Source: Neomicrococcus aestuarii
Lineage (GTDB): Bacteria; Actinomycetota; Actinomycetes; Actinomycetales; Micrococcaceae
NCBI RefSeq assembly: GCF_014201135.1
Contig: NZ_JACHDR010000001.1
Span: 1,054,001 to 1,118,000 of the forward strand
Length of the DNA stretch: 64,000 bases
Reading direction: 5' to 3'
In this document: piece after piece, positions 43,665 through 52,421 of the stretch
Position numbering within the stretch: position 1 is the stretch's first letter
Layout of the letters: every line of letters begins with the position of its first letter
Notes under the pieces: model-generated
The model's input: only the letters and a program-made list of their open reading frames with translations
Databases searched by the model: none
What the model was told of the DNA's origin: nothing
Made by a program: the position numbers and the translations under genes

Positions 43665-43770
43665 GGCTCCCTAACCCTTCTAAACTATCGTTGAGAATAT
43701 TTTAAACTTGATTGTATAGCACACCTTGGGATATTTTATATAAGGGAGGTAAACAATTTATGGTTGAGCT
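43665..43770. promoter_or_regulatory. Divergent crt/MarR promoter region with leader mini-frame
   Basis: This 106-base AT-rich gap has a direct repeat, GAATATTTTA and GATATTTTA, spaced about 36 bases, a possible MarR site. On the plus strand GGGAGG precedes a four-codon frame ATG-GTT-GAG-CTA-TGA at 43760 whose TGA overlaps the MarR ATG. Confidence 0.5.
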
Positions 43771-44358
43771 ATGAAAGAAGTTGGATCGACTACCGGCACA
43801 GATCACATCGCCCAAAATCTCTATATCGTGGGAAAAGGAGCGGGATCTAGCGACGTCGTCAATGCAGAAGGCGTTTCAGAAGAAGCGCGAAGTGAAATAA
43901 GCACTCTGATGAATGCCCTCGCGAACCTCAGAGAAGCGGAGTTGCGAGTCTCGGAAGCGTCGAGTCGATTCATGAAGCTCAGCAATCAGGACATGCGAGC
44001 GCTTCACTACCTGATTACGGCGAAACGACAAGGTGAACTGGTCACCCCAGGAATGATTTCAGCTCATCTTCGAATTTCTGCTGCGTCCACCACCAAACTG
44101 TTGAATCGGTTGGAACGCGACCACCACATCATTCGATTGCTGCACCCCACTGATCGTCGAGCCTTCCGCATTGAAATCACCGAAGAGACGGAAGCCTCGG
44201 CGAAGCAGACTGTTGGCAAGCTCCAATCCAGGCGCTTTCATGCAGCAGCCCGCCTGACAAGCTCTGAGCGGGAGACCGTCACCCGCTTTATCCGAGATAT
44301 GACCGAGGAAATTTCCCTCAAGAACGCCCCGTGGTCCCACGAGTCACAGCCTGAGTGA
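43771..44358 (+). CDS. MarR family regulator, probable CrtR-type carotenoid regulator
   Basis: 195 residues. The winged helix is central (~75-135: LSNQDMRALHYLI, TPGMISAHLRISAASTTKLLNRLERDHHIIRLLHPTDRRAFRIEIT in two blocks), with a ~50-residue N-terminal extension. Divergent from the crt operon, it occupies the position of corynebacterial CrtR, which represses crt genes and is released by geranylgeranyl diphosphate. That role is inferred from position. Its ATG overlaps the stop of a short upstream frame, so translation may be coupled. Confidence 0.87.
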   Translation: MKEVGSTTGTDHIAQNLYIVGKGAGSSDVVNAEGVSEEARSEISTLMNALANLREAELRVSEASSRFMKLSNQDMRALHYLITAKRQGELVTPGMISAHLRISAASTTKLLNRLERDHHIIRLLHPTDRRAFRIEITEETEASAKQTVGKLQSRRFHAAARLTSSERETVTRFIRDMTEEISLKNAPWSHESQPE

Positions 44359-44421
44359 CCGAATGCGCTGACGGGCAACCGGCCGGCACCTCCAACGAGT
44401 GCCAGCAGAAAAGGAAGCAAC

Positions 44422-46023
44422 ATGCCGTCAGACATTCACCCCGAATCGCCTAACCACGCCGACACCGGACTCTCGAACCCCAAATCCGAAGACCAACTCC
44501 TTGCAAGCCCCCGCGGCACAGAGCCGCAGTTGCGCGCGCAGCCTCGAGAATCCGGAGAAATGCCGCGAGTTCTTGTCCTCGGTGCCACCGGTTATGTTGG
44601 CGGCCGGTTGGTCCCCCGCCTTCTCGCGAGCGGGTATCGGGTCCGCGTAGTAGCTCGCTCCGTTGAGAGAGTCAAGGCGCTGCCATGGAGCAAGAACGTT
44701 GAAATCATTCACGGGGATGCCCTAGACCGCTCCACGATTCAGCGAGCAACAGACGACGTCGACGTGGTCTACTTCCTGATCCACTCCATGAGTAGCAAGG
44801 GCTCTTTCCAAGCTTTCGATCAGTCCATTGCCGAGAATGTTGCCTCGTGCGCCCGGCAGGCCGGCGTCCAAAGAATCGTGTACCTTGGCGGATTGCACCC
44901 CAACGATTTAAAGCTTTCACCGCACCTTGCGTCCCGCACCGAAGTGGGCGAGATCCTCCTAGGTTCCGGGGTGCCCACCGTGGTGCTCCAAGCGGGCGTG
45001 ATTATTGGATCCGGCTCCGCTTCCTTCGAGATGATCCGTCACCTCACCGAAGTGTTGCCCTATATGCCGGCGCCGAAGTGGGTGCTGAACCGCATTCAGC
45101 CCATCGCCGTGCGGGACGTCTTGTATTACCTCTTGGCGGCAGCCCGCTTGCCATCCTCAGTCAACCAAGCTTTCGATGTGGGAGGACCGGACGTCCTTCG
45201 CTATAGCGACATGATGAACGGTTACGCGGCCGAGGCTGGTCTCCCCCAGCGTGTCATCGCCGCGCTTCCTGTCCTCACGCCTCGCCTCGCTTCACATTGG
45301 GTGGGTCTTGTTACTCCGGTGCCGCGAAAGATCGCCCGGCCGCTAGTGGAATCGCTTCAGCATGAGTGCGTGGTCAAAAATAGGGAGATCGACGACGCCG
45401 TCCCGATTCCCGAGGGCGGGCTCACGTCCTACCGGGATTCTGTGAAGCTCGCACTCGGCAGGATTGCCGTAGATGATGTCGAGACCAGCTGGGTGGACGC
45501 ACGGATCGCCAACGCGCCGAGCGACCCACTTCCTAGCGATCCCGAATGGGCCGGACGCACCGTCTTCGTGGCGAACAATGAGAAGCTCTCCACCGCGAGC
45601 ACTGCCGAGGTGTGGAAGGTCATCACGCAAATCGGCGGACGCACCGGATGGTATTCGGCCTCATTCTTGTGGAGTGTTCGCGGTTTCATTGACCGGGTGG
45701 CGGGCGGCGTGGGACTGCGCCGCGGTCGACGATCCATGAAGGTCCTCAGCGAAGGCGACGCCCTCGACGTGTGGCGAGTAGAGCGTATGGACCCCGGGAA
45801 GCTCCTGCGCCTTCGGGCTGAGATGCTGCTCCCGGGGGACGCATGGCTGGAGCTCGGCGTTGAGCCGCACTCGGACGGATCCCGCTACTGGCAACGCGCC
45901 ATTTTCTTCCCGAGGGGCCTCACGGGAAGGCTGTACTGGGCGTCCATGCTGCCATTCCATGGCGTGATCTTTAAACGAATGGCGCACCGAATCACCACCA
46001 TCGCTGAGGATGCACAGGGCTAG
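44422..46023 (+). CDS. SDR/NmrA-type NAD(P)-binding protein with C-terminal DUF2867
   Basis: 533 residues. A ~47-residue polar tail precedes the Rossmann domain (VLVLGATGYVGGRLVPRLLASGYRVRVVAR from ~50). The atypical SDR region runs to ~300, and a DUF2867 domain (~365-530, WYSASFLWSVRGFIDRVAGGVGLRRGRR in two blocks) ends it. The combination is common in actinobacteria; the function is unknown, though some relatives are linked to lipid or quinone metabolism. AAGGAAG precedes the ATG. Confidence 0.87.
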   Translation: MPSDIHPESPNHADTGLSNPKSEDQLLASPRGTEPQLRAQPRESGEMPRVLVLGATGYVGGRLVPRLLASGYRVRVVARSVERVKALPWSKNVEIIHGDALDRSTIQRATDDVDVVYFLIHSMSSKGSFQAFDQSIAENVASCARQAGVQRIVYLGGLHPNDLKLSPHLASRTEVGEILLGSGVPTVVLQAGVIIGSGSASFEMIRHLTEVLPYMPAPKWVLNRIQPIAVRDVLYYLLAAARLPSSVNQAFDVGGPDVLRYSDMMNGYAAEAGLPQRVIAALPVLTPRLASHWVGLVTPVPRKIARPLVESLQHECVVKNREIDDAVPIPEGGLTSYRDSVKLALGRIAVDDVETSWVDARIANAPSDPLPSDPEWAGRTVFVANNEKLSTASTAEVWKVITQIGGRTGWYSASFLWSVRGFIDRVAGGVGLRRGRRSMKVLSEGDALDVWRVERMDPGKLLRLRAEMLLPGDAWLELGVEPHSDGSRYWQRAIFFPRGLTGRLYWASMLPFHGVIFKRMAHRITTIAEDAQG

Positions 46024-46042
46024 CGGGAGCACGGCGATACGA

Positions 46043-46048
46043 CACAAT
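46043..46048 (+). promoter_or_regulatory. -10-like box before the arfB-like gene
   Basis: CACAAT six bases before the GTG at 46055, no ribosome site. Confidence 0.3.
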
Positions 46049-46054
46049 GGTCAC

Positions 46055-46495
46055 GTGGATGATCTGTTCGTACCGCCGGCACCCGGTGCACCTCACGGCT
46101 TGCGTATACCCGCAAGCGAGCTTGTAGAACAGTTCTCCCGCTCCTCCGGGCCGGGTGGCCAGGGCGTCAACACCACAGACTCCCGGGTGCAGCTCAGCTT
46201 GGATTTGGCGACCACCACGGCGCTGAACGAGACCCAACGTAATCGAGTTGTCGACCAACTGGCAGACAGGAGCGCGGGCACGGTGCTCACCATCAGCGCG
46301 TCCGAGCATCGTTCGCAACGAATGAATCGCACCGCCGCACGACAACGGTTGATCGCGCTCTTGCGCGAGGCCGTGGCTCCCCCGATCATTCGCCGAGCGA
46401 GCCGTCCCACAAACGGTTCGCGGCGTCGTCGTCTTCAAGCGAAGCGCTTGCGCTCTGAAACCAAAAGCTACCGGCGGCGTCCTGCGTCCGACTAG
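46055..46495 (+). CDS. arfB: ArfB/YaeJ-like peptidyl-tRNA hydrolase
   Basis: 146 residues. The class-I release-factor GGQ is at 34-36 in SSGPGGQGVNTTDSRVQL, with no codon-recognition domain, and the C-terminus is a basic tail (RRRRLQAKRLRSETKSYRRR) that in ArfB enters the mRNA channel. Such proteins rescue ribosomes stalled without a stop codon. The GTG start at 46055 fits the family N-terminus. Part of the Arg run is encoded by a one-mismatch repeat copy at 46423. Confidence 0.9.
   Translation: MDDLFVPPAPGAPHGLRIPASELVEQFSRSSGPGGQGVNTTDSRVQLSLDLATTTALNETQRNRVVDQLADRSAGTVLTISASEHRSQRMNRTAARQRLIALLREAVAPPIIRRASRPTNGSRRRRLQAKRLRSETKSYRRRPASD
46423..46433 (-). repeat. TACGACGACGC repeat, one mismatch, inside arfB
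   Basis: GCGTCGTCGTC on the plus strand encodes part of the basic C-terminal Arg run. Selection for Arg codons may explain it. Confidence 0.35.
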
Positions 46496-46511
46496 TTGGC
46501 GCCATGGTGAC

Positions 46512-46517
46512 TAGGCT
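46512..46517 (+). promoter_or_regulatory. -10 box, leaderless start
   Basis: TAGGCT six bases before the ATG at 46524. Confidence 0.5.
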
Positions 46518-46523
46518 GGATGT

Positions 46524-47237
46524 ATGGCCACAGTCATTCTTGTGCGGCATGGTCGCACCACCGCAAATGCCACCGGAATTTTGGCCGGCCGGGCAGAAGG
46601 CGTCAGCTTGGATCAAGTGGGTCAAGATCAGGCCGCTCAGTCGGCGGATCGGCTCGCGAGCGTCCCCCTGGCTAGCGTTGTCACGAGCCCGCTCGAACGC
46701 TGCCAACAGACCTCCCAATACATTCTGGATCGGCAAACAGAAGCGCTCGCCCCACTCATAGAAGCGGATCTCACCGAGTGCGATTACGGCCAGTGGCAGG
46801 GACGTCCGCTCAGTGAGCTCGCCACCGAAGCACTGTGGCCTGTCGTGCAATCGCAACCATCCGCCGTCGTCTTCCCTGGCGGTGAAGCCATGGCCGCCAT
46901 GCAGGCACGGGCCGTGGCAGCAATGCGGCGCCACGATGCCGCGATTGAAGCCCAGCACGGACCGGGAGCCGTGTGGGTCGCGGTGAGCCACGGAGACATC
47001 ATCAAATCCATCCTCGCCGACGCGTTCGGAATGCACCTTGACCTGTTCCAGAGGATCAACGTGGGCCCGGCATCGATTTCCATCGTCAATTACGGCGCCA
47101 GCAGGCCCAGCGTTTTGGCCACCAATACGGAGGCCGGCGACCTCTCATGGCTTGCCGGAGGATTGAAATCCGCGGACGCCCCCGTCGGCGGCGGAGCGGG
47201 CAACACCAGCAACGATGTAACGCCACAAACGACGTGA
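46524..47237 (+). CDS. Histidine phosphatase family protein (MSMEG_4193-type)
   Basis: 237 residues of the phosphoglycerate-mutase-like fold: catalytic VRHGRTTANATGILAGR at the start (His9), TSPLERCQQT near 53, and VAVSHGDIIKSILADAFGM near 152 with the second His. It precedes DUF3090 and the SCO1664-family gene, a gene order conserved in actinobacteria. The substrate is unknown. A leaderless promoter is likely. Confidence 0.92.
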   Translation: MATVILVRHGRTTANATGILAGRAEGVSLDQVGQDQAAQSADRLASVPLASVVTSPLERCQQTSQYILDRQTEALAPLIEADLTECDYGQWQGRPLSELATEALWPVVQSQPSAVVFPGGEAMAAMQARAVAAMRRHDAAIEAQHGPGAVWVAVSHGDIIKSILADAFGMHLDLFQRINVGPASISIVNYGASRPSVLATNTEAGDLSWLAGGLKSADAPVGGGAGNTSNDVTPQTT

Positions 47238-47249
47238 AGCACGGGAGAC

Positions 47250-47255
47250 TAAAGT
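47250..47255 (+). promoter_or_regulatory. -10 box, leaderless start
   Basis: TAAAGT six bases before the ATG at 47262. Confidence 0.5.
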
Positions 47256-47261
47256 ACAGAT

Positions 47262-47813
47262 ATGCCTACACTTGTTCACGATTTTGACTGGCCGGATCGG
47301 TTCGTCGTCGGCACCATTGGTGAGCCGGGAGCGCGCACGTTCTATCTTCAAGCGCGCGCAGGCGCCAAGCTCACGAGCTTCGTCATGGAGAAACAACAGT
47401 CCGCGGAACTGGCTAACAAGATCGACGAAGTCCTCGACGATCTCATTGAAATTGCTGGCAACCCTTACAGCGTTCCCACCAGCATCCCCGTTGAGCTCGT
47501 GGATAACGAGCCACTGGAACCGGTTGAGGAGCAATTTCGTATTGGCATCATGAGCCTGGGCTGGGACCCCAGTAGCGCTCAGATCATCATCGAGGCTTAC
47601 CCCATTGTGGAGGTGGACCCCGAGGACGAAAGCAGCCTAGAAAAGTCCTTCGAGGAGCCTTCGGAAGTACTTCGCGTGCGGATACCGGTAGGCGCGGCGC
47701 GCGCGTTTGCCAAGCGCACTCGCGAAGTCGTGGGCGCAGGCCGTCCGCTCTGCCCGCTGTGCGGTTTCCCCATGGATCCCAGCGGACACATCTGCGGCAC
47801 CCCCGAGGTCTAA
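47262..47813 (+). CDS. DUF3090 family protein
   Basis: 183 residues. The family start HDFDWPDRFVVGTIGEPGARTFYLQAR is clear, and a C-terminal zinc-ribbon-like CPLCGFPMDPSGHIC (residues ~164-178) is present. The function is unknown. It overlaps the SCO1664-family gene by one base (TAATG), so the pair is translationally linked. Confidence 0.95.
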   Translation: MPTLVHDFDWPDRFVVGTIGEPGARTFYLQARAGAKLTSFVMEKQQSAELANKIDEVLDDLIEIAGNPYSVPTSIPVELVDNEPLEPVEEQFRIGIMSLGWDPSSAQIIIEAYPIVEVDPEDESSLEKSFEEPSEVLRVRIPVGAARAFAKRTREVVGAGRPLCPLCGFPMDPSGHICGTPEV

Positions 47814-48580
47814 TGCCAGCCACGGATCTTGAGACCGCCGAACTGACGCTTACCGGCAAGATTACCACCGCATCCAACGCCACGTTCGTGGGCAACATCG
47901 GTGACGTGAGCGTGGTCTATAAGCCCATCGCTGGGGAAAGTCCGTTGTGGGATTTCCCGGGCGCCGTATTGGCGCACCGCGAGGTGGCTGCGTATCTGGT
48001 GTCTCAGGCGTTTGGCGGCGATTTGGTGCCTCAGACGTGGTTACGCGACGGTCCGCTGGGCGAAGGTATGGTGCAGCTCTGGCAGGACGAGGATCCGGCC
48101 CAATCCGCTGTGGATCTTGTTGCCGTGGATGAGGTGCCGGAGAGCGGTTGGCGCGAGGTCTTGAAGGGTCAAGATGAGAGCGGGCGCTTGGTGGCCTTGG
48201 TGCACGAGGATTCGCAAACGCTCCGCCGCACGGCTGTCTTCGATGTGATCGTCAATAACGCCGACCGCAAGGGCAACCACATCCTTGAGATGCCTGGCGG
48301 GCACCGCTACGGGGTAGATCACGGCCTCACCTTCCACCCGGAGCACAAACTGCGCACGGTCCTGTGGGGTTGGATGGGTGATTTCCTGAGCGATGAGGAG
48401 CACGACGCCGTAGCTCGCGTCAGCGAGGGACTGGACGGCGAGTTGGGGCAACAGTTGGCAGAATTGCTGACCGCTGAAGAAATCGCGGCCCTTGCGGCAC
48501 GCTGTGAGCGCTTAAGTTCAGTGAAGAGGTTTCCAGCGCCCAGGGGTGACATGCCCGCGGTGCCATGGCCGCTGTTCTAG
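47813..48580 (+). CDS. SCO1664 family protein (PI3/4-kinase-like fold)
   Basis: 255 residues. SNATFVGNIGDVSVVYKPIAGESPLWDFPG near residue 20 holds the nucleotide-lysine region, FDVIVNNADRKGNHIL near 144 and YGVDHGLTFHPEHKLRTVLWG near 165 the catalytic-type motifs. The family resembles PI kinases; its activity is not established. In many actinobacteria mshC follows; here a ROK gene on the other strand does. A dispersed repeat lies 61 bases after the stop. Confidence 0.93.
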   Translation: MPATDLETAELTLTGKITTASNATFVGNIGDVSVVYKPIAGESPLWDFPGAVLAHREVAAYLVSQAFGGDLVPQTWLRDGPLGEGMVQLWQDEDPAQSAVDLVAVDEVPESGWREVLKGQDESGRLVALVHEDSQTLRRTAVFDVIVNNADRKGNHILEMPGGHRYGVDHGLTFHPEHKLRTVLWGWMGDFLSDEEHDAVARVSEGLDGELGQQLAELLTAEEIAALAARCERLSSVKRFPAPRGDMPAVPWPLF

Positions 48581-48641
48581 CGTCTCCTGCAGTTTTTCTC
48601 GCAAGCCCCAACCGAGGTTGCCTGACGGCGGAACGCAAGCT

Positions 48642-48652
48642 GCGTCGTCGTA
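48642..48652 (-). repeat. TACGACGACGC-AGCT repeat, exact, intergenic
   Basis: AGCTGCGTCGTCGTA on the plus strand, 61 bases past the SCO1664-family stop, with a box-B-like GAGGTTGC about 26 bases before it. Confidence 0.75.
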
Positions 48653-48662
48653 CTAATAAAAT

Positions 48663-48723
48663 GCCGCCAGAGTGCCCGCAGGGTACGACTCCATCTCGCG
48701 TCCCCAACAGCCACTCTGGCGGC
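48663..48723. terminator. Hairpin after the SCO1664-family gene
   Basis: GCCGCCAGAGTG pairs with CACTCTGGCGGC (12 bp) around a long loop. Confidence 0.6.
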
Positions 48724-48979
48724 TCCATTGACTAAGTCCCCCGGAAAAAGCAAGCCGTTCTCCCGCTGCAATAGCTGGGCCCTAAGCATCCTTCCCACCG
48801 CAGCGGGCAAGCAATCTCCGCCAAGCCAATACATATATCTAAAAGCACTGGATAGACCGAAGTCAACCATCGTGGCCAAAATGTTACATTTCTTCCCTCA
48901 TATAACAGGGGAGATTTTTCCTACCGGCCGACAATAAGTTAAAACGTTATATTTAAGGGTTCTTTGAGGCTGACATAGC

Positions 48980-49024
48980 AATGGCCTATAGTGTCCGTTT
49001 TGAACGTGGACACTGTAGGCCATT
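48980..49024 (-). terminator. Terminator of the ROK gene
   Basis: AATGGCCTATAGTGTCC pairs with GGACACTGTAGGCCATT with one mismatch, ending 19 bases from the ROK stop. Confidence 0.8.
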
Positions 49025-49042
49025 AACCGCAGAGCGATTCGG

Positions 49043-50269
49043 CTACCGCAAGAGCAGCGAGCTAGCCCGCGGAGAAATATGCGAATCCAGAATCAGGCAC
49101 GCTCCACCCATGGCGCCCACCGAGGTGCCAAGGGCCGTGTTCTGCACGGTGACTGCATGCGATCCTGCGCCCAAGAAGTGGCGGTTAATCACTGCCGCCA
49201 CTGGCTCCAGCACGAATTCTGAGACGTCGTTCCAGGTATGGCCGCCAACAAAGACCGTATTAAGATCCATGACGGAGACCAGGGTTCCCAAAGCGGAACC
49301 CAGACGCTCGGCCACCATCAAGATGATCTTCTTCGCCGCTTCGTCACCCTCGCGGGCAATCTCAGCGAGTCGACCAAGTGCCGCGTTGGGATCTGCGGCG
49401 ATATCTTCTTCGCTCATTCCCAAGTCCACTCCGTCTTCCTTGGCCAAGCCAAGCAAGAACGTGCGGTCAAGGGTGCTCGCGACGCAATCAGAACGGCCAC
49501 AAACGCCACATTCGACGCCGGTCTCGCCCACCACAAAGTGGCCGATCTCGCCGGCGTTGCCGCTGACGCCGTGAACTACCTGGCCGTCAATGACCATGCC
49601 CACGCCAATTCCTGAACCGACGTAGGTGAAGATGAAGTTGTGGTGACCCTGACCGCCGCCGATCCACTGTTCGGCGATGGTCATGGCAACGGTGTCTTTC
49701 GCGAGCGTTACCGGCATGCGCAAAGACTTAGAGAGCGGTCCTACCAGCTCAATACCCTTCCACCCGTTCAGGAGTGGCGGATTGATCAAGCGACCGTTTT
49801 CTACGTCAATAGGGCCAGGGGCAGCAATGCCCACGCCTACATAATTTGCGCGCTTGTGGCGATTCGAGCGAATCAGCACGTTCACGGCATCCGTGATCTC
49901 GCGAATAATCTCGTTCTGAGATCCCACGGGAATAGGGCGTGATTCTTCCGCGACCTTCTCGCCTGCGAGATTGACCGCTACAAGAGTCATCACTCCGGGA
50001 TCAAGGTGGATACCCACTCCGAGGAGTCGGTTATTTTCCAGCTGAAGTACTGTCCGGGGCTTGCCCGGTCCGTTAATGATGGTGCGATCTTCGCGAACCA
50101 TTCCATCGTCGAGCAGTCGGCGCACGACGTTTGAAACAGTCTGTGGTGAAAGCTTCGTTTCCTCCGCCAATTCGACTCGGCTAATTCCCTCGGGGGCGAG
50201 TCGAATACCTTCCAAAATTACGGCTTGGTTGTAGTCTCCGAGACGTTCCAGATTACTACCGCGTTGCAT
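49043..50269 (-). CDS. ROK family transcriptional regulator (NagC/XylR-type)
   Basis: 408 residues. The N-terminal winged helix (~30-60, ISRVELAEETKLSPQTVSNVVRRLLDDGMV) is joined to a ROK sugar-kinase-like domain with VGVGIAAPGPID near 137, IGVGMVIDGQVVHG near 215, and the zinc motif CGVCGRSDCVAS near 245. It senses a sugar or sugar phosphate and represses uptake genes; no sugar genes are adjacent. AGGAGG precedes the ATG. Confidence 0.92.
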   Translation of the reverse strand: MQRGSNLERLGDYNQAVILEGIRLAPEGISRVELAEETKLSPQTVSNVVRRLLDDGMVREDRTIINGPGKPRTVLQLENNRLLGVGIHLDPGVMTLVAVNLAGEKVAEESRPIPVGSQNEIIREITDAVNVLIRSNRHKRANYVGVGIAAPGPIDVENGRLINPPLLNGWKGIELVGPLSKSLRMPVTLAKDTVAMTIAEQWIGGGQGHHNFIFTYVGSGIGVGMVIDGQVVHGVSGNAGEIGHFVVGETGVECGVCGRSDCVASTLDRTFLLGLAKEDGVDLGMSEEDIAADPNAALGRLAEIAREGDEAAKKIILMVAERLGSALGTLVSVMDLNTVFVGGHTWNDVSEFVLEPVAAVINRHFLGAGSHAVTVQNTALGTSVGAMGGACLILDSHISPRASSLLLR

Positions 50270-50386
50270 TAGGTCCTCCTGTTGAGTACGTCATCTGACG
50301 CGCAGCGCGTGACTGAACACAACCCCCAAAACTTGCGGTGTCACACTTTTATTCAGTCTAAAACGAAAATCCATAGTTTTCGCTAA

Positions 50387-52246
50387 TCAATGCCGTGAGA
50401 ATTGCGTTTCGTGCAATTCTGCGTAGCGGCCCTTTAGCTCGAGAAGCTCGTAATGGTTACCTTGTTCGATTATTTCGCCATCTTCAACCACCAAAATGCT
50501 GTCCGCATCTCGAATTGTCGACAACCGGTGGGCGATGATAATCGCAGTTCGACCCTGAAGCGCTTCGGCCAGAGCGGCCTGAACTGCCGCCTCATTCGTG
50601 GAGTCCAGCGCGGCTGTGGCTTCGTCGAGAATCACAATGCGCGGTGCCTGCAACAGCAATCGCGCAATCGTCATTCGCTGGCGCTCGCCACCGGAGAGAC
50701 GGTAGCCGCGCTCGCCCACCACGGTGTCCAGTCCGTCCGGCATCGCCCGGACCAACGGCTCCAGCCGGGCGCGTCGCAACGCGTCCCACACCTCGTCTTC
50801 ACTGGCCTCAGGCGCAGCAAGCAACAAGTTATTACGAATTGTGTCGTGGAACATGTGGCCGTCTTGCGTGACCATGCCTATGGAAGAGCGCATGGACGCG
50901 AACGTCGCATCCTTTACGTTCATCTCCCCTAGTTCAATGCTTCCCGCCTCCACGTCGTAGAGCCGTGACACGAGCTGCGCGATGGTGGACTTGCCGGCAC
51001 CGCTAGACCCCACCAGCGCCGTCGTACTGCCTGCAGGAACCGTAAAGGAAATCCCCTTCAGCACTGTCGCTGACTGCCGCGAATCCAACACGGCGACATC
51101 CTCAAGAGAGGCCAAGGAGACCTGATCCGCGCTGGGGTAGGCGAAGCTGACGTCCTTGACCGCAACGGACAGAGGTCCTGCGGGCAACGGGCGAGCATCC
51201 GGCTTTTCAACGATCATGGGCTTCAAGTCCATGATCTCGAAAACGCGATCAAAGCTCACGAGCGCGCTCATGATTTCCACGCGCGCGTTCGCAAGTCCGG
51301 TGAGTGGCGCGTAGAGGCGCGTCAAGAGCATCGCGAGCGTCACCACGTCGCCTGCCGCGAGTTCCCCGCGCAGCGCGTACACGCCGCCAAGGCCATAGAC
51401 GAGGGCGAGTGCGAGAGCTGCCACCAGCGTCAGAGCGGTCACGAATACGAACTGCCTCATGGCGGTCTTCACGCCAATATCGCGCACGCTCGCGGCGCGG
51501 CGAGAGAACTCTTGGGACTCAAAATCGGGGCGACCAAACAGCTTTACCAGCGTGGCGCCGGGAGCGGAGAAGCGCTCGGTCATCTGGGTGCCCATGGTGG
51601 CGTTGTATTCGGCGGCTTCGCGGCGCAAGCGCGCGAGCGAACGGCCCATACGCCGCGCAGGCATCAAGAACACCGGCAACAAAATGACCGCGAGCACGGT
51701 GACTTGCCAGGACGTGGAGAGCATGACGATCAGCGTGAGGACGAGGGCCACGATGTTGCTGACCACGCCAGAGAGCGTTCCAGCGAACGCGGCCTGCGCA
51801 CCGATCACGTCATTGTTCAAGCGGGAGACCAGCGCGCCCGTTCGAGTGCGGCTGAAGAAGGCGATGGGCATCTTTTGCACATGGTCAAAGACTTGCGTGC
51901 GCAGATCGAAAATCACGCCTTCGCCCAGATTCGCGGACAGCCAGCGATTCACGAGCCCAATCGCGGCATCCGCGAGCGCAATCACCGCAATGATCACGGC
52001 GAGGAATACGACGACGCTGCTCGGCTCCCCTGCCACAATTGCGTCGATCACGCGGCCAGCAAGCACCGGGGTTGCCACGGCGAGCGCGGCTCCGATCACG
52101 GAGACGATGACGAACGCGGTCAGTTTGCCTTTGTAGCGGCTTGCGAACTCGAGAACACGTCGTGGTGTCCCCGGGCGGTAGGAGGATTTTTCTGCGGCCA
52201 TCGACATTCGCCAGAGCGAACCGTGGGCGGCGCCTTCCATGCTCAC
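50387..52246 (-). CDS. ABC transporter, fused permease-ATPase exporter
   Basis: 619 residues. The N-terminal six-helix exporter domain (~40-330) is followed by the ATPase (~360-619) with Walker A GSSGAGKST, Q-loop MVTQDG, signature LSGGERQR, Walker B IVILDEATAALD, and H-loop AHRLST. Heterologous multidrug or lipid export is typical; the substrate is unknown. The start is uncertain (GTG 52246 or ATG 52240) because no ribosome site is visible. A repeat-like exact 11-mer lies at 52017. Confidence 0.93.
   Translation of the reverse strand: MSMEGAAHGSLWRMSMAAEKSSYRPGTPRRVLEFASRYKGKLTAFVIVSVIGAALAVATPVLAGRVIDAIVAGEPSSVVVFLAVIIAVIALADAAIGLVNRWLSANLGEGVIFDLRTQVFDHVQKMPIAFFSRTRTGALVSRLNNDVIGAQAAFAGTLSGVVSNIVALVLTLIVMLSTSWQVTVLAVILLPVFLMPARRMGRSLARLRREAAEYNATMGTQMTERFSAPGATLVKLFGRPDFESQEFSRRAASVRDIGVKTAMRQFVFVTALTLVAALALALVYGLGGVYALRGELAAGDVVTLAMLLTRLYAPLTGLANARVEIMSALVSFDRVFEIMDLKPMIVEKPDARPLPAGPLSVAVKDVSFAYPSADQVSLASLEDVAVLDSRQSATVLKGISFTVPAGSTTALVGSSGAGKSTIAQLVSRLYDVEAGSIELGEMNVKDATFASMRSSIGMVTQDGHMFHDTIRNNLLLAAPEASEDEVWDALRRARLEPLVRAMPDGLDTVVGERGYRLSGGERQRMTIARLLLQAPRIVILDEATAALDSTNEAAVQAALAEALQGRTAIIIAHRLSTIRDADSILVVEDGEIIEQGNHYELLELKGRYAELHETQFSRH
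52017..52027 (+). repeat. TACGACGACGC match inside the ABC gene
   Basis: Exact 11-mer; in frame Ser-Ser-Val-Val-Val-Phe in a loop and membrane segment. Insertion or chance cannot be separated. Confidence 0.35.
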
Positions 52247-52313
52247 AACAGTTACCGAGCCTTTCTGCTCTCCAGAGAGATTCTCTGGTCACGAGAGCAC
52301 ACCTGCGAATGCA

Positions 52314-52345
52314 AAAGCGCCCACACAAAAGTGCGGGCGCTTTTG
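52314..52345 (-). terminator. Terminator of the formate-dehydrogenase-like operon
   Basis: AAAAGCGCCCACAC pairs with GTGCGGGCGCTTTT (one mismatch), loop AAAA, ending 77 bases past the stop. Confidence 0.8.
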
Positions 52346-52421
52346 TCTTTCTTCAATTATCCCCGTCAGAGTAGTTCGTTCCGGACGATTTAGCCGACTG
52401 GAGAATTCGAGTAGCTAGTGG

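Larger units (their letters stand above)
48581..49042. other. Gene-free stretch between the SCO1664-family and ROK genes
   Basis: It holds one repeat copy, two hairpins and about 230 bases of AT-rich sequence (48725-48960) with no gene I can support; a 69-codon frame at 48728 lacks a ribosome site and family character. Confidence 0.6.

Noticed and set aside
48728-48937. A 69-codon frame after the SCO1664-family gene
   Set aside because: No ribosome site, no family character, in AT-rich spacer.
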